64,000 nt of DNA from Rahnella ecdela (GCF_019049625.1 NZ_JAFMOY010000118.1:41909-105908); one strand, 5' to 3'; shown: positions 27,427 through 38,617, counted from the first letter of the stretch. Notes: generated by a model from the sequence alone, not told the origin. Translations and numbers: made by a program.

Positions 27427-28557
27427 ATGCAAAAAACCACACATACATTGCAAGACACGGCTTTCAACGCCTTGCTAATCCATTATAAAACCGCGTCCCT
27501 GCGTACCAGCGGGTTATGGCTGCTGTTTGCCAATCTCTGCTTTACCCTTTTTCTTTTTGGTCGCCATCATTTCCAGTTACTGCTCGACCCGGTATCGAAA
27601 GTGGCGATCCCGGCGACAATTTTCGATAAATTATCCCTGATAATTATCGTCTTTTTCATCATCGCCCTGTCCTTAGTACGCTACATCCGCGGAATGTTAC
27701 CTGCGATGGCACTGGCTTTCGTGACAGGTTTATACTGGGCGGTGGTGTTCCATGTCATGGTAAGCAATGACACTCAACAGCAACTGGTTTTCCCGCTGTT
27801 TTGCATGTTGATTTTTACTGCGCTGATTGCACTTTATCCCTCAACGCCAATCCTCTACAGCTTCACCGCACCTCTGTGGCTGTCGCTGTTTGTTCATCTG
27901 GTTTTTCTGCGAACCACTATTCCGATACTTGAGGTGGCGGCGATGATCATTGCCAGCGGCCTGTTTGAAAGTGGACGAATAATGCTTAACCGCTGGTTCG
28001 TGTTGTCGGTTCGCAGGGAGTGTGACAACGCCCTGCTGGTGAGTAAGCTCGATGACCTGGCTCATAATGATCCGCTAACCGGTGTCGCCAACCGTCGACA
28101 GCTGGATTCCCAGCTCGAGCAACTGATCGCGCAGACTGAACTTCAGGGTGGAACCCTTTCACTCATAATGATCGACGTCGATTTCTTTAAGAAATACAAC
28201 GACCATTATGGCCACCAGGCCGGTGACAGCTGCCTTATCAGTATCGCAGACTGTTTCAAACATGTTGTCCGCCAGCCAACCGATCTGGTCGCACGTTACG
28301 GCGGCGAAGAGTTTGTTGTTCTGCTCCCCAATGCAGGCACGCAGGACGCCGAAGTGGTGGCATCACGTATCAAACAGAGCGTGGAAAAAGCAGCCATTCC
28401 CCACGCATTATCACAAGTTTCACAAACCGTCACGGTCAGTCAGGGCATCATGCAATGGGCGCCGGGAATGACGTCCCTCGAGTTACTCAAACGCGCAGAC
28501 AGCGCCCTGTATCAGGCTAAACATGCAGGACGAAACGGGTATTGCGTGGGGGAATAG
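27427..28557 (+). CDS. membrane-bound diguanylate cyclase
   Basis: A 376-residue protein with about six to seven hydrophobic segments in the first 190 residues (MASE-like sensor region) and a C-terminal GGDEF domain (about 205-376). The active site is GGEEF (about 292-296), with the Mg-binding IDVDFFKKYNDHYGHQAGD upstream, so it should make c-di-GMP. The inhibitory RxxD site is off register: the arginine is four rather than three residues before the aspartate (RQPTD), so product inhibition may be absent. AAGGA precedes the ATG at 27427; an upstream in-frame start is rejected. Confidence 0.88.
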   Translation: MQKTTHTLQDTAFNALLIHYKTASLRTSGLWLLFANLCFTLFLFGRHHFQLLLDPVSKVAIPATIFDKLSLIIIVFFIIALSLVRYIRGMLPAMALAFVTGLYWAVVFHVMVSNDTQQQLVFPLFCMLIFTALIALYPSTPILYSFTAPLWLSLFVHLVFLRTTIPILEVAAMIIASGLFESGRIMLNRWFVLSVRRECDNALLVSKLDDLAHNDPLTGVANRRQLDSQLEQLIAQTELQGGTLSLIMIDVDFFKKYNDHYGHQAGDSCLISIADCFKHVVRQPTDLVARYGGEEFVVLLPNAGTQDAEVVASRIKQSVEKAAIPHALSQVSQTVTVSQGIMQWAPGMTSLELLKRADSALYQAKHAGRNGYCVGE

Positions 28558-28563
28558 GAAGAC

Positions 28564-28589
28564 CGGGGCAGTATTAGCAGACTGTCCCG
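28564..28589. terminator. hairpin between convergent genes
   Basis: CGGGGCAGT and ACTGTCCCG form a 9-bp stem with one G-T pair and an 8-base loop. No long T tract is present, so termination is plausible rather than certain. Confidence 0.4.
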
Positions 28590-28601
28590 TGAATTAACGT
28601 A

Positions 28602-29750
28602 TCAGCGTAAACTCCGCCCGTACACCAGCGATTCCCCGCTTATTTCAGCAATGGTTTTCGCGCCGGTTAATGTCATCGCCACGCGCATTTCTTTTTCGAT
28701 CAGGTTTAGCAAGTTGATCACACCCGCCTCACCGCCCGCCGCCAGTGCATAAACAAACGCCCTGCCGAGTAATACGCTGTCTGCGCCGAGCGCGATCATG
28801 CGCACCACGTCAAGACCAGTGCGGATACCGGAATCGGCGAGGATCGTGATATCGCCTTTCACTGCGTCTGCGATTGCGGGCAGCGCGTGGGCGGTCGAGA
28901 GCACGCCGTCGAGCTGGCGGCCGCCGTGGTTAGAAACCACAATCCCATCTGCCCCGAATTTCACCGCGTCTTTTGCGTCTTCAGGATCCAGAATACCTTT
29001 GATAATCATCGGGCCTTTCCAGAATTCACGGATCCACTCTAAATCTTTCCATGAAATCGACGGATCGAAGTTCGTTCCCAGCCAGCCGATATAATCTTCC
29101 AGCGTGGTCGGTTTGCCGCGATAGGCAGATACGTTCCCGAGATCATGCGGTTTACCCTTCAGACCAACATCCCACGCCCATTGCGGATGCATCACTGCCT
29201 GTAGCATACGGCGCGCCGCCGCGTTCGGTCCGCTCATGCCGGAATGCGCGTCGCGATAACGTGCACCGGGCACCGGCATATCCACGGTAAAGACCAACGT
29301 TTTTACGCCCGCGGCCTGCGCGCGCTCCAGCGCATTGCGCATGAATCCCCGATCTTTAAGCACGTAAAGCTGGAACCACATCGGGCGGTCGATGGCTGGT
29401 GCGACTTCTTCAATCGGGCAAACAGAAACGGTGGATAATGTGAAGGGAATGCCTTTTTTGGCGGCGGCTCGGGCGGCCTGAACTTCTCCACGTCGTGCGT
29501 ACATACCGGTCAGCCCGACCGGCGCCAGCACGACTGGCATCGCCAGTTTTTCGCCGAACAGCTCAGTTTCGAGGCTAAGATCGGACATGTTTTTCAGGAT
29601 GCGCTGGCGCAGAGCGATATCGGCCAGATCAGCGGTGTTACGACGCAACGTGTGCTCGTTGTAGGCCCCGCCGTCAATGTAGTGAAACAGGAATGGCGGC
29701 AGTTTACTTTTTGCCGCAGCGCGATAGTCCGTTGATGCAGAAATGATCAT
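28602..29750 (-). CDS. lldD: L-lactate dehydrogenase (quinone), FMN-dependent
   Basis: A 382-residue FMN enzyme of the alpha-hydroxy-acid oxidase family. It oxidises L-lactate to pyruvate and feeds electrons to the quinone pool from the inner face of the membrane. The catalytic histidine is H275 in [15 protein letters not shown]-binding segments include [15 protein letters not shown] (about 75-90) and [13 protein letters not shown] (about 306). Length and sequence agree with E. coli LldD (396). Unlike in E. coli, no lactate permease (lldP) or regulator (lldR) is beside it here. Confidence 0.92.
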   Translation of the reverse strand: MIISASTDYRAAAKSKLPPFLFHYIDGGAYNEHTLRRNTADLADIALRQRILKNMSDLSLETELFGEKLAMPVVLAPVGLTGMYARRGEVQAARAAAKKGIPFTLSTVSVCPIEEVAPAIDRPMWFQLYVLKDRGFMRNALERAQAAGVKTLVFTVDMPVPGARYRDAHSGMSGPNAAARRMLQAVMHPQWAWDVGLKGKPHDLGNVSAYRGKPTTLEDYIGWLGTNFDPSISWKDLEWIREFWKGPMIIKGILDPEDAKDAVKFGADGIVVSNHGGRQLDGVLSTAHALPAIADAVKGDITILADSGIRTGLDVVRMIALGADSVLLGRAFVYALAAGGEAGVINLLNLIEKEMRVAMTLTGAKTIAEISGESLVYGRSLR

Positions 29751-30082
29751 GATGTTTTCTCGTTATTTATAACGCGCTCTTTTACATGGCGCTGTAGGGG
29801 TCCCCGAAGTGTAGCTGATAAACACAACCCTTGAGAAAACAATGACAACGAAATTCAGAACTGTTTCACGATCCTCATTAATTTAGCGGCGATTTGCGCT
29901 GAAACGTAAGCAATCTGGAAACTAAACCCACGCGCCGCCTCAAAAAAGACTAAGCTCAGGGGAGACGCCCGCCCGGCGACAAATCCGATCTGCCTCCCTG
30001 CCCTCTACCCATTTTCTTTTCATGTGAACTCTTATCGCAGCCCAGGCAACTGCCTTTTCGGGTCCGCGTAAGGTATGACGAC
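29751..30082. other. intergenic region between divergent lldD and the ndvB-like gene
   Basis: About 330 bases must hold promoters for both genes. A small palindrome GGGGTCCCC (29797-29805) lies about 50 bases before lldD. The ndvB side has C/T-rich DNA and an AAGG ribosome site. Nothing else is recognised. Confidence 0.5.
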
Positions 30083-33000
30083 GTGAAAAATGCTGTGATT
30101 AACTGGTTTAAAAGTAAAAGAGCACCTCCAGCTCCGGTCATTACCCGACGTCATCGGGCCAGTGCGCTGGAAAATCCCGCGCCTATTCGTGCCGAACTTT
30201 TCTCGGCCGATCAGATGGAACGTTTTGGCGGTAAGCTGGCTCTCTCGCATAAGCTTTCCGGTAAAAAACTGCCCTATTACCTGCTTAAACGCCTCGACGA
30301 TAACGAAAAAGTTCTGACCCGCAGTTGCCTTATCCTCAGCAGTGGCGAGAAAGCCAGTATTACGCCCGCCGGAGAATGGCTGCTCGATAACTTTTACCTG
30401 ATCGAAGAACAGATCCGCGTCGTCCGCCAGTTATTGCCGAAAAACTTCGGTAAAGGCCTGCCCTCTCTGGGCGCACCGCACTTTTGTCCGCGCATTTACG
30501 ATATTGCTACAGAAGTGGTCAGTCACAGCGACGGCCTGTGGGACATCACCACGCTGACCCGTTTTCTCTCCACGTATCAGAGTGTACGACAGCTGACACT
30601 CGGCGAATTGTGGGCGTTTCCAGGGATGCTGCGTCTTGCGCTGATAGAGAACCTGCGCCGCGTCAGTATCGAAGTGGCAAATGCTCAGCAGGAGCGCAAT
30701 CTGGCTGATTTTTGGGTCAACAAATTGCAGGACAGCGCCGAGAACGATCCCGCAAGTCAGATTATTGTGATTGCCGATATGGCGCGCAGTAATCCGCCGC
30801 GTACCAGCGCGTTTGTTGCCGAACTGGTCCGCCGTTTGCAGGGCCACGGTTCAATTCTGGCGCTGCCGCTGACCTGGGTGGAACAGCGTCTGAGCGAAGT
30901 CGGGCTAACCCAGCGGGAAGTGATCGACAAATTTAATCAGCAACTGGCGGCCAACCAGCTTTCAGTCAGTAACAGCATTATGGGACTACGCCAACTGACC
31001 GAAATGGACTGGGCAGATTTCGCCGAAAATCTCAGCGTGGTGGAGAAAATCCTCCATGAAGATCCCGCCGGTATTTACGCCTCCATGCACTTCGATACCC
31101 GCGATAATTACCGCCATCAGATCGAACGTCTTTCACGCAATTCCCGCCACGACGAAGCCTTTGTCGCCAGCCGCGCAGTTGCCTTAGCGCAACAGGCGGA
31201 GGGGGCGGTTCCGCAACACCATGTGGGTTATTACCTGATTGATGCCGGTCGCAAGACGCTTGAGAAAGACCTCAGCGTCAGATTTTCTTGGGTGACGCGC
31301 ATGCGTGGCCGCCTGAGTCAGACGCCGCTGCTCTCATGGCTCGGCAGCCTGCTGTTGCTGACCACCGCCGTTACCGCCGATGCGCTTTACCGCTCGGCGC
31401 ATCCGGCTATGCACTGGCTGTGGTGGAGTTTGCTGATACCGGTAGTGCTGGTCGCCAGCCAGTTTGCGCTCAATCTGCTCAGTGAAATCACTACCCGCAG
31501 CCGCACGCCGCAACCGCTGCCGCGTCTGGAATATGCCGGGGGTATTCCTGTAACCGCCAGCACACTGGTGGTGATCCCCTGTCTGCTCGGCAGTCGTAAA
31601 AATATCGAGGCGCTGATCAGCAGCCTTGAAGTCTGCTATCTCGGCAACGCGTTACCGAACCTGAATTTCGCGCTGCTCAGTGATTTTCACGACAGCCCGA
31701 ACCCGCAGAATGCGGATAATAATGCACTGCTGGCGTATGCCGCGCAGCATATTCAGGTGCTGAACCGCCGTTATCCTTCGGCGCAGGGCGCACTGTTTAC
31801 GCTGCTGCATCGCGACAGCGAACTCAATTCCGCACAGGGCGTGTGGATGGGGTATGAGCGTAAACGCGGCAAGCTCAATGCGCTTAACCGCTGGCTGCGC
31901 GATGAAGGCGAGCCGTTCTCGCGGATTGAAGGCAGCACGCAGGCGCATCTGCGTCAGGTGAAATATGTCATTACGCTCGACAGCGATACCGTATTGCCTC
32001 GCGCAACCGCGCATCAGCTGGTCGCGGCGATGGCGCATCCGCTCAATCATCCGGTGTATGACGAACAGCGTCAGCGCGTGGTGTCCGGTTATGCGATTCT
32101 CCAGCCACGGCTGGCGGAAGAAATTCCGGAAAACGGTCAGGGACGCTATGCCGCCTTGTGCAGCAGCGTACCGGGCAATGATCCTTATTCGTCGATGTCA
32201 TCCGATATTTATCAGGATTTATTCGGTGAAGGCTCTTTTGTCGGAAAAGGGATTTATGACGTCGATATGTTCATCCGCGCAACGGACAACACCTGCCCGG
32301 AAAATCTGGTACTCAGTCACGACCTGCTGGAGGGCTGTTACGCACGCTCGGGCATGCTCAGCGATGTGGTGCTCTACGAACAATATCCGGATCATTATCT
32401 GGCCGATGTGGCGCGTAAAACCCGCTGGATACGCGGCGACTGGCAGTTGCTCAACTGGCTGGGATTTTATGTCACGCAGGAAGATGGTAAACGCTGCCGC
32501 AATCCGCTGACCATGCTTTCGCGCTGGAAACTGTTCGACAACCTGCGCCGCAGTCTGGTGGCGCCTGCCCTGCTGGTTCTGATTTTCAGCGCATTGCTGC
32601 TGGTGCCGGACAAACTCTACTGGCTTGGTTTTATCGCCGTGATGCTGCTGTTCCCGGTACTGGTGGCGCTGGTGCTGGATCTGTTTAACAAAGGGCCGCG
32701 CCGGGCGTTGGTCCCGCATTTGAAAAGCGTCGCCTCGGCCACCGTCAGCCGGATTTCCCGCGTGCTGCTGAATCTGATGACGCTGCCCCATGAAGCCGTG
32801 TATTCAGTGCAGGCGATTTTGCTTACACTCTGGCGGCTCACTGTCAGTCACCGCAAGTTACATGAATGGGCGAGCGTTAATATCAGCGCCAAATCCCGCG
32901 CGCATGCGCCGGAATATTTCTACCGCCGGATGTGGGCCAATCCGCTGGCGGGCGTGGCGGTCATTCTGCTGGCTGCACAGTCACATATGCCGCTGCTGGG

Positions 33001-36000
33001 ATTTGCCGTCCCGCTCGGTCTGCTGTGGTTTATCGCACCGCGTGTTCTTTGCTGGCTGAGTCAGCCTGCGCGCCGCGCAGTGCCGGATCTGGATATCCAG
33101 CAACAGCTGTATCTGCGCCAGACCGCGCGCCAGACCTGGTCTTTTTTTGAAGTTTTCGTTAATGAAACCGAAAACTGGCTGCCACCGGATAACTTCCAGG
33201 AAATTCCCCAGCCGGTGATTGCTCACCGCACCTCGCCGACCAATATCGGGCTGTCGCTGCTGGCCAATATCTCCGCGTGGGATTTCGGCTATCTTACGCA
33301 GGGCGAAGTACTGGAACGCACCAGCCTGACGCTGGATACGCTGGATAAACTCGAGCATTATCGCGGCCATTTATATAACTGGTACGACACACGCACGCTC
33401 GAACCGCTCAATCCGCGCTATATTTCCAGCGTGGACAGCGGCAATCTGGCCGGACATTTACTGACGCTGAGCACCGGTTTGCGCCTGTGGAGAACGCAGC
33501 CTGCGGTCAATATACCGGCGTGGCTGAAAGGTCTGGAAGACACGCTGAATATGGCGGAAACTCCGGCCGATGCGCCGCTGGTGGTAAAACTTCGCGAAAG
33601 CCTGAAACAGGCAGCTGGCGAAAAAACGGAGCAAAGTATTTTGCATCTGCGCGAAATGCGTACGCTGATCCCCGCCACTGCAGAAGGCTGGCTGCAACGG
33701 CTGGCGCAGCAACTGGATGCCGGTTTGCAGGCATGGTCAGATTTTTACGCTGAACTGTCGCCGGAAGTGCAAAACGGGCTGCTGCCTTCGCTGCAATGGC
33801 TGGCGCAGCAGGATGCCCGCTCCGCTGCGTCGCTTTCCCGCGCTATCGGGCTGGCGCGGCAGCGTCTGGACATTATCGGCGAGCTGGAACAGCGCCTTAA
33901 CGACCATGCGCACATGGATTTCCGTTTCCTGTACGACAAAAACACCCATCTGCTGACCGTCGGATATAACTGCGACGCGCACAAAATGGACAGCGGAAAA
34001 TACGATCTGCTGCCGTCTGAAATCCGTCTGACCAACTACGTCACTATCGCCACCAATCAGCTGCCGCAAAAAAGCTGGTTTGCACTCGGACGCCTGTTTA
34101 CCGTGATAGAAAAACAGCCGTCGCTGATGTCGTGGAGCGGGTCGATGTTTGAATACCTGATGCCACAGCTGGTGATGCCGGCCTATCCGGATACGTTGCT
34201 GGTGCAGATGTGTCAGACCGCCGTTGACCGGCAAATCGCCTGGGGCAAGGAAAATAACGTGCCGTGGGGGATTTCTGAATCCGCCTATGCAGCATTTGAC
34301 CTCAACCAGAATTACCAGTATCACGCGTTCGGCGTACCCGGTCTGGGGCTGAAACGCGGTCTCGGCGAAGACATGGTGGTCGCGCCTTATGCCACCATGA
34401 TGGCGCTGATGATCCGCCCTCAGCAAGCTTGTCAGAATCTCACTGTGCTGGAACATTGCGGCGCGCGCGGGGAATACGGTTTTTACGACGCGCTGGATTA
34501 CAGCCCGTCACGCCTGATCCGTGGCCAGATTTACATCGTGGTGCGCTCTTACATGGCTCACCATCAGGGAATGGGATTCCTGGCGCTGGCCAACGTGCTG
34601 CTCGGCGCGCCGATGACCGCCCGCTTTGCCGCCAATGCCGCGTTCCAGTCTGCCCGCCTGCTGTTGCAGGAACGGGTACCGGATGCCGTCGAGCTTTACA
34701 GTCCGCGTCGCCACTTTGAATCTCATGACAACACGCTGCAAAAAGTGAACATTGAGCTGCGTGAATTCACCGACACCAGCAGTGCCTCACCTGAAATTCA
34801 GTTGCTGTCAAACACCCATTATCACCTGATGGTGACGCAGGCCGGGGGGAGCGTCAGCCGCTGGAAAGACCTGACGCTGACCCGCTGGCGGGAAGATGCG
34901 ACGCGCGATAACCGCGGAATTTTCTGCTATCTCAGCGATCCGCAGTCCGGCGCGGTGTACAGCAATACCTGGCAGCCGCTCGGCAAACAAAAAGGCACGT
35001 ATCATGCGGTGCTGAACGATTTCGGCGCAGAATTTAAACGCACGCAGGGTTCGCTGACCATGCAAACCCACATCGTGGTCTCGCCGGAGGATGACGTAGA
35101 AATCCGTCGTATGACTGTCACGCATCATGGCCGCCGTCCGCGCGAGCTGGAAATTACCACTTACGCCGAAGTGGTGCTGGCGCCAGCCGCCAATGACACC
35201 GCGCATCCGGCCTTCAGTAATCTGTTTGTCCAGACCGAACTGGTGCCCGCACAGGAAGGGATTTTGTGCCACCGCCGTCCGCGCGAACCGGAAGAACAGT
35301 GCCCGTGGATGTTCCATATGATGGCTATTCACGGTTCTGTGGAACGGGAAACCTCGTTTGAAACGGACCGCGCGGCCTTTATAGGACGCGGCAATACGCC
35401 CGCCAGTCCGCAGGCCTTGCGTCAGGCCGGACCGCTGACCAACAGCGCCGGTGCAGTGTTGGATCCGGTGATGTCTATCCGCCAGCGCATCACCCTTAAA
35501 CCGGGCGTGCCGGTGATTATCGATATGGTGTACGGTATTTCCGAAACCCGTTTGCAAAGCCTGATGTTGCTGGAAAAATACCGTGACCATCATATCGCAG
35601 ACAGGGTATTCGAAATCGCCTGGTCGCACAGTCAGGTGGTGCTGCGCCAGCTGAATGCCACCGAAGACGACGCGGGATTGTATAACCGCCTGGCCGGTGC
35701 GCTGGTTTTCGCCAGTCAGGAACTACGCGGCGACGCGCAGGCCGTAGCCGCAAACCGGCGTGGACAGTCAGGGCTGTGGGGACAATCGCTTTCCGGCGAC
35801 CTGCCAATCGTGCTGCTAACCCTGACCAGCGATGAAAATATCGGGCTGGTGACGCAACTCATTCGTGCGCACAACTACTGGCGTCTCAAAGGGCTGAAGG
35901 TCGATCTGGTGTTGTTATGCAATGACTCCGGCGGCTATCAGCAGGCGCTGCAAAATCAGATCCTCAGTCTGGTCGCTTCCGGCGCGGGTTCCAGTCAGAC

Positions 36001-38617
36001 CGACATTCCGGGCGGAATCTTTGTCCGCAATGGCGAACAGCTGACGCAGGAAGACCGCACGCTGCTGATGAGCGTGGCGCGGGTGGTGATCGACGACCGG
36101 CGCGGATCGCTTACCGATCAGCTCAATCTGCGCATGCAGTTGCCGCATGTCGCCCTGCCAGCGCTGCTGCCGGTGCGCACCGTCACAGACAATACGCCGG
36201 TCGCCGCGCCACCGCGTGACCTCACCTATTTCAACGGACTGGGTGGTTTCTCACCGGACGGACGTGAATATCAGATCGTGCTCAACGAAGGCCAGAATAC
36301 GCCTGCGCCGTGGTCAAACGTGCTGGCGAATGCCGGTTTCGGTTCGGTAATTTCAGAAAGCGGACAGGCTTACACCTGGTTTGAAAATGCTCACGAATAC
36401 CGCCTGACGCCGTGGGAGAACGATCCGGTCAGCGACAGCTCCGGCGAAGCGTTCTATCTGCGCGATGAGGAAACCGGCAGCGTCTGGTCACCGGCACCGT
36501 TACCGGTACGCGGCAACGGCGGCTATGTCACGCGTCACGGCTTTGGTTACAGCGTTTTCGAACACACCGGGCACGGTATCAGCAGCGAAATGACGGTTTT
36601 AGTGGCTGAACATGCGCCGGTGAAACTGATTATGCTGACGCTGACCAACGTCTCGGGGCGGCCACGCAGGCTGTCTGTGACCGGTTATGCCGAATGGGTG
36701 ATGGCGGATTTACGCGCCAAATCAGCCATGCATATCGTCACCTCGGCGGCACATGTGGCACAAGGCTGCGGCGTGCTGGCGACCAACCATTACACCAGCA
36801 ACGGCTCACCGCGCACCGCCTTTTTCGCCGTGACTGGCGCGCACTGCTCGGTGAGCGGCGACCGTCGTGAATTCCTCGGCCGCACCGGTTCAACGGCCGC
36901 GCCCGCTGCCATGAAAAACCAGCGCCTGTCGGATAAAACCGGCGCGATGCTCGACCCGTGCGGTGCGGTACAATCGGCCACCACGCTTATCGACGGCGAC
37001 CAGCGCACCTTTATCTTTGCCCTCGGTCTCGGACAAAACGCCGGTGATGCTGAAGCCCTGATCCATCAATTCTTCCAGGAAGGTGCCGCGCAGGCTGAAC
37101 TGGACAGAATTCATCACCACTGGCATCAGGTGCTGGATAAAATTCAGATAACGACGCCGGATAAATCTGTCGATCTGCTGACCAACGGCTGGCTGATTTA
37201 CCAGACCCTCGCCAGCCGGATCCTCGCGCGCAGCGGTTATTACCAGTCTGGCGGCGCGTTTGGTTTCCGCGACCAGTTGCAGGATACGCTGGCGCTGACT
37301 CACGCGGCACCGGAACGGATGCGTGAGCAAATCCTGCTGTGTGCTTCACGGCAATTTATCGAAGGCGATGTCCAGCACTGGTGGCACCCGCCAACCGGTA
37401 ACGGCGTGCGCACCCGCTGCTCCGATGACTATTTGTGGCTGCCGCTAGCCATCAGCCATTACATCGCGGTGACCGGCGATCACGCAATTGCAGAAGAACA
37501 GGTGCCGTATCTTGAGGCGCGTTTACTGGCACCGGGCGAAGAGTCGTTTTACGAACAACCGGTGGTCAGCGGAACCCGCGAAAGCTTGTGGCAGCACGGG
37601 ATACGCGCGCTGAAACATGGCCTGAAAATGGGCGAACACGGTCTGCCGCTGATGGGCGCGGGCGACTGGAACGATGGCATGAATCTGGTCGGTCTGGGCG
37701 GACGCGGGGAAAGCGTCTGGCTGGGCTTCTTCCTCTATGATGTGCTGCAACGTTACGGTGAACTGGCGGACATCCGTCAGGATGCCGCCACCGCCGCGTT
37801 GTGCCGCGAACAGTCGGCGCAGCTGAAACAAAACCTCAATGATCATGCCTGGGACGGCGAATGGTATCTGCGCGGTTATTTCGACAGCGGTGAAACCTTG
37901 GGTTCACATGTCAATGCGGAGTGCCAGATAGACGCCATCGCCCAGAGCTGGTCAGTGCTTTCCGGCGCAGGCACGCCGGAACGTACTGCCAGCGCCATGC
38001 AGTCGGTGGACAAATATCTGGTGGACAGTGACGCGGGCCTCATCAAACTGCTGACGCCGCCTTTCGACGGCAACGGGCCGAATCCGGGATACATTCGCGG
38101 TTATCTGCCGGGCGTACGCGAAAACGGTGGGCAATACACGCACGGGGCCATCTGGGCGGTGATGGCGTTCGCCAGACAGGGCAACACCGAACGCGCGTGG
38201 CAATTGATGTCGATGATTAACCCGGTCAATCACAGTCTGACGCCGGAGGCCGTCAGCCGTTACAAAGCCGAACCTTACGTGATTTCTGCCGACATTTACT
38301 CGGTGGATCCGCACAGCGGGCGCGGCGGCTGGAGCTGGTACACCGGCTCCGCAGGCTGGACGTATCGCCTGATCACCGAATCTTTGCTCGGCATCACCCG
38401 CCACGGCGACGCCATTTCGATCCACAGCAAACTTCCGCAGGACTGGCCGGAAATCACCGTCACCTACCAGCAGGGCAGCAGCCGTTATCTGATCACCGTC
38501 CGCCGCAGTACCGGAGAATATGGCGTCACGCTGGACGGCACTCCACTTGCCGGTGACAAGATCCCACTCAACGATGATGGCGTTGAACATCGGGTGGAGG
38601 TTGAATTGGGAGAGTGA
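30083..38617 (+). CDS. ndvB: cyclic beta-1,2-glucan synthase, NdvB/Cgs type
   Basis: A giant 2844-residue inner-membrane enzyme that primes, elongates, trims and cyclises beta-1,2-glucan, a periplasmic osmoregulated glucan. Segments in order: N-terminal cytoplasmic region; membrane segments near 415-470; a GT84 glycosyltransferase with TLDSDTVLP (about 632-635) and TRWIRGDWQ (about 780-788); further membrane segments near 826-870 and 953-992; a glycoamylase-like domain (about 1300-1510, with MAHHQGMG); and a GH94 phosphorylase part (about 2050-2800) with GAGDWNDGMN (aspartate about 2527). It starts at GTG with AAGG upstream. All domains appear intact. Such genes are typical of Rhizobium, Brucella and some gammaproteobacteria. 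It is monocistronic with a strong terminator. Confidence 0.93.
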   Translation: MKNAVINWFKSKRAPPAPVITRRHRASALENPAPIRAELFSADQMERFGGKLALSHKLSGKKLPYYLLKRLDDNEKVLTRSCLILSSGEKASITPAGEWLLDNFYLIEEQIRVVRQLLPKNFGKGLPSLGAPHFCPRIYDIATEVVSHSDGLWDITTLTRFLSTYQSVRQLTLGELWAFPGMLRLALIENLRRVSIEVANAQQERNLADFWVNKLQDSAENDPASQIIVIADMARSNPPRTSAFVAELVRRLQGHGSILALPLTWVEQRLSEVGLTQREVIDKFNQQLAANQLSVSNSIMGLRQLTEMDWADFAENLSVVEKILHEDPAGIYASMHFDTRDNYRHQIERLSRNSRHDEAFVASRAVALAQQAEGAVPQHHVGYYLIDAGRKTLEKDLSVRFSWVTRMRGRLSQTPLLSWLGSLLLLTTAVTADALYRSAHPAMHWLWWSLLIPVVLVASQFALNLLSEITTRSRTPQPLPRLEYAGGIPVTASTLVVIPCLLGSRKNIEALISSLEVCYLGNALPNLNFALLSDFHDSPNPQNADNNALLAYAAQHIQVLNRRYPSAQGALFTLLHRDSELNSAQGVWMGYERKRGKLNALNRWLRDEGEPFSRIEGSTQAHLRQVKYVITLDSDTVLPRATAHQLVAAMAHPLNHPVYDEQRQRVVSGYAILQPRLAEEIPENGQGRYAALCSSVPGNDPYSSMSSDIYQDLFGEGSFVGKGIYDVDMFIRATDNTCPENLVLSHDLLEGCYARSGMLSDVVLYEQYPDHYLADVARKTRWIRGDWQLLNWLGFYVTQEDGKRCRNPLTMLSRWKLFDNLRRSLVAPALLVLIFSALLLVPDKLYWLGFIAVMLLFPVLVALVLDLFNKGPRRALVPHLKSVASATVSRISRVLLNLMTLPHEAVYSVQAILLTLWRLTVSHRKLHEWASVNISAKSRAHAPEYFYRRMWANPLAGVAVILLAAQSHMPLLGFAVPLGLLWFIAPRVLCWLSQPARRAVPDLDIQQQLYLRQTARQTWSFFEVFVNETENWLPPDNFQEIPQPVIAHRTSPTNIGLSLLANISAWDFGYLTQGEVLERTSLTLDTLDKLEHYRGHLYNWYDTRTLEPLNPRYISSVDSGNLAGHLLTLSTGLRLWRTQPAVNIPAWLKGLEDTLNMAETPADAPLVVKLRESLKQAAGEKTEQSILHLREMRTLIPATAEGWLQRLAQQLDAGLQAWSDFYAELSPEVQNGLLPSLQWLAQQDARSAASLSRAIGLARQRLDIIGELEQRLNDHAHMDFRFLYDKNTHLLTVGYNCDAHKMDSGKYDLLPSEIRLTNYVTIATNQLPQKSWFALGRLFTVIEKQPSLMSWSGSMFEYLMPQLVMPAYPDTLLVQMCQTAVDRQIAWGKENNVPWGISESAYAAFDLNQNYQYHAFGVPGLGLKRGLGEDMVVAPYATMMALMIRPQQACQNLTVLEHCGARGEYGFYDALDYSPSRLIRGQIYIVVRSYMAHHQGMGFLALANVLLGAPMTARFAANAAFQSARLLLQERVPDAVELYSPRRHFESHDNTLQKVNIELREFTDTSSASPEIQLLSNTHYHLMVTQAGGSVSRWKDLTLTRWREDATRDNRGIFCYLSDPQSGAVYSNTWQPLGKQKGTYHAVLNDFGAEFKRTQGSLTMQTHIVVSPEDDVEIRRMTVTHHGRRPRELEITTYAEVVLAPAANDTAHPAFSNLFVQTELVPAQEGILCHRRPREPEEQCPWMFHMMAIHGSVERETSFETDRAAFIGRGNTPASPQALRQAGPLTNSAGAVLDPVMSIRQRITLKPGVPVIIDMVYGISETRLQSLMLLEKYRDHHIADRVFEIAWSHSQVVLRQLNATEDDAGLYNRLAGALVFASQELRGDAQAVAANRRGQSGLWGQSLSGDLPIVLLTLTSDENIGLVTQLIRAHNYWRLKGLKVDLVLLCNDSGGYQQALQNQILSLVASGAGSSQTDIPGGIFVRNGEQLTQEDRTLLMSVARVVIDDRRGSLTDQLNLRMQLPHVALPALLPVRTVTDNTPVAAPPRDLTYFNGLGGFSPDGREYQIVLNEGQNTPAPWSNVLANAGFGSVISESGQAYTWFENAHEYRLTPWENDPVSDSSGEAFYLRDEETGSVWSPAPLPVRGNGGYVTRHGFGYSVFEHTGHGISSEMTVLVAEHAPVKLIMLTLTNVSGRPRRLSVTGYAEWVMADLRAKSAMHIVTSAAHVAQGCGVLATNHYTSNGSPRTAFFAVTGAHCSVSGDRREFLGRTGSTAAPAAMKNQRLSDKTGAMLDPCGAVQSATTLIDGDQRTFIFALGLGQNAGDAEALIHQFFQEGAAQAELDRIHHHWHQVLDKIQITTPDKSVDLLTNGWLIYQTLASRILARSGYYQSGGAFGFRDQLQDTLALTHAAPERMREQILLCASRQFIEGDVQHWWHPPTGNGVRTRCSDDYLWLPLAISHYIAVTGDHAIAEEQVPYLEARLLAPGEESFYEQPVVSGTRESLWQHGIRALKHGLKMGEHGLPLMGAGDWNDGMNLVGLGGRGESVWLGFFLYDVLQRYGELADIRQDAATAALCREQSAQLKQNLNDHAWDGEWYLRGYFDSGETLGSHVNAECQIDAIAQSWSVLSGAGTPERTASAMQSVDKYLVDSDAGLIKLLTPPFDGNGPNPGYIRGYLPGVRENGGQYTHGAIWAVMAFARQGNTERAWQLMSMINPVNHSLTPEAVSRYKAEPYVISADIYSVDPHSGRGGWSWYTGSAGWTYRLITESLLGITRHGDAISIHSKLPQDWPEITVTYQQGSSRYLITVRRSTGEYGVTLDGTPLAGDKIPLNDDGVEHRVEVELGE

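Noticed and set aside
34808..35629. Long minus-strand open frame (273 codons) inside the ndvB-like gene
   Set aside because: Antisense shadow of a GC-rich coding region. It has no ribosome site and no recognisable domain, and the plus-strand frame is a clear multi-domain enzyme.
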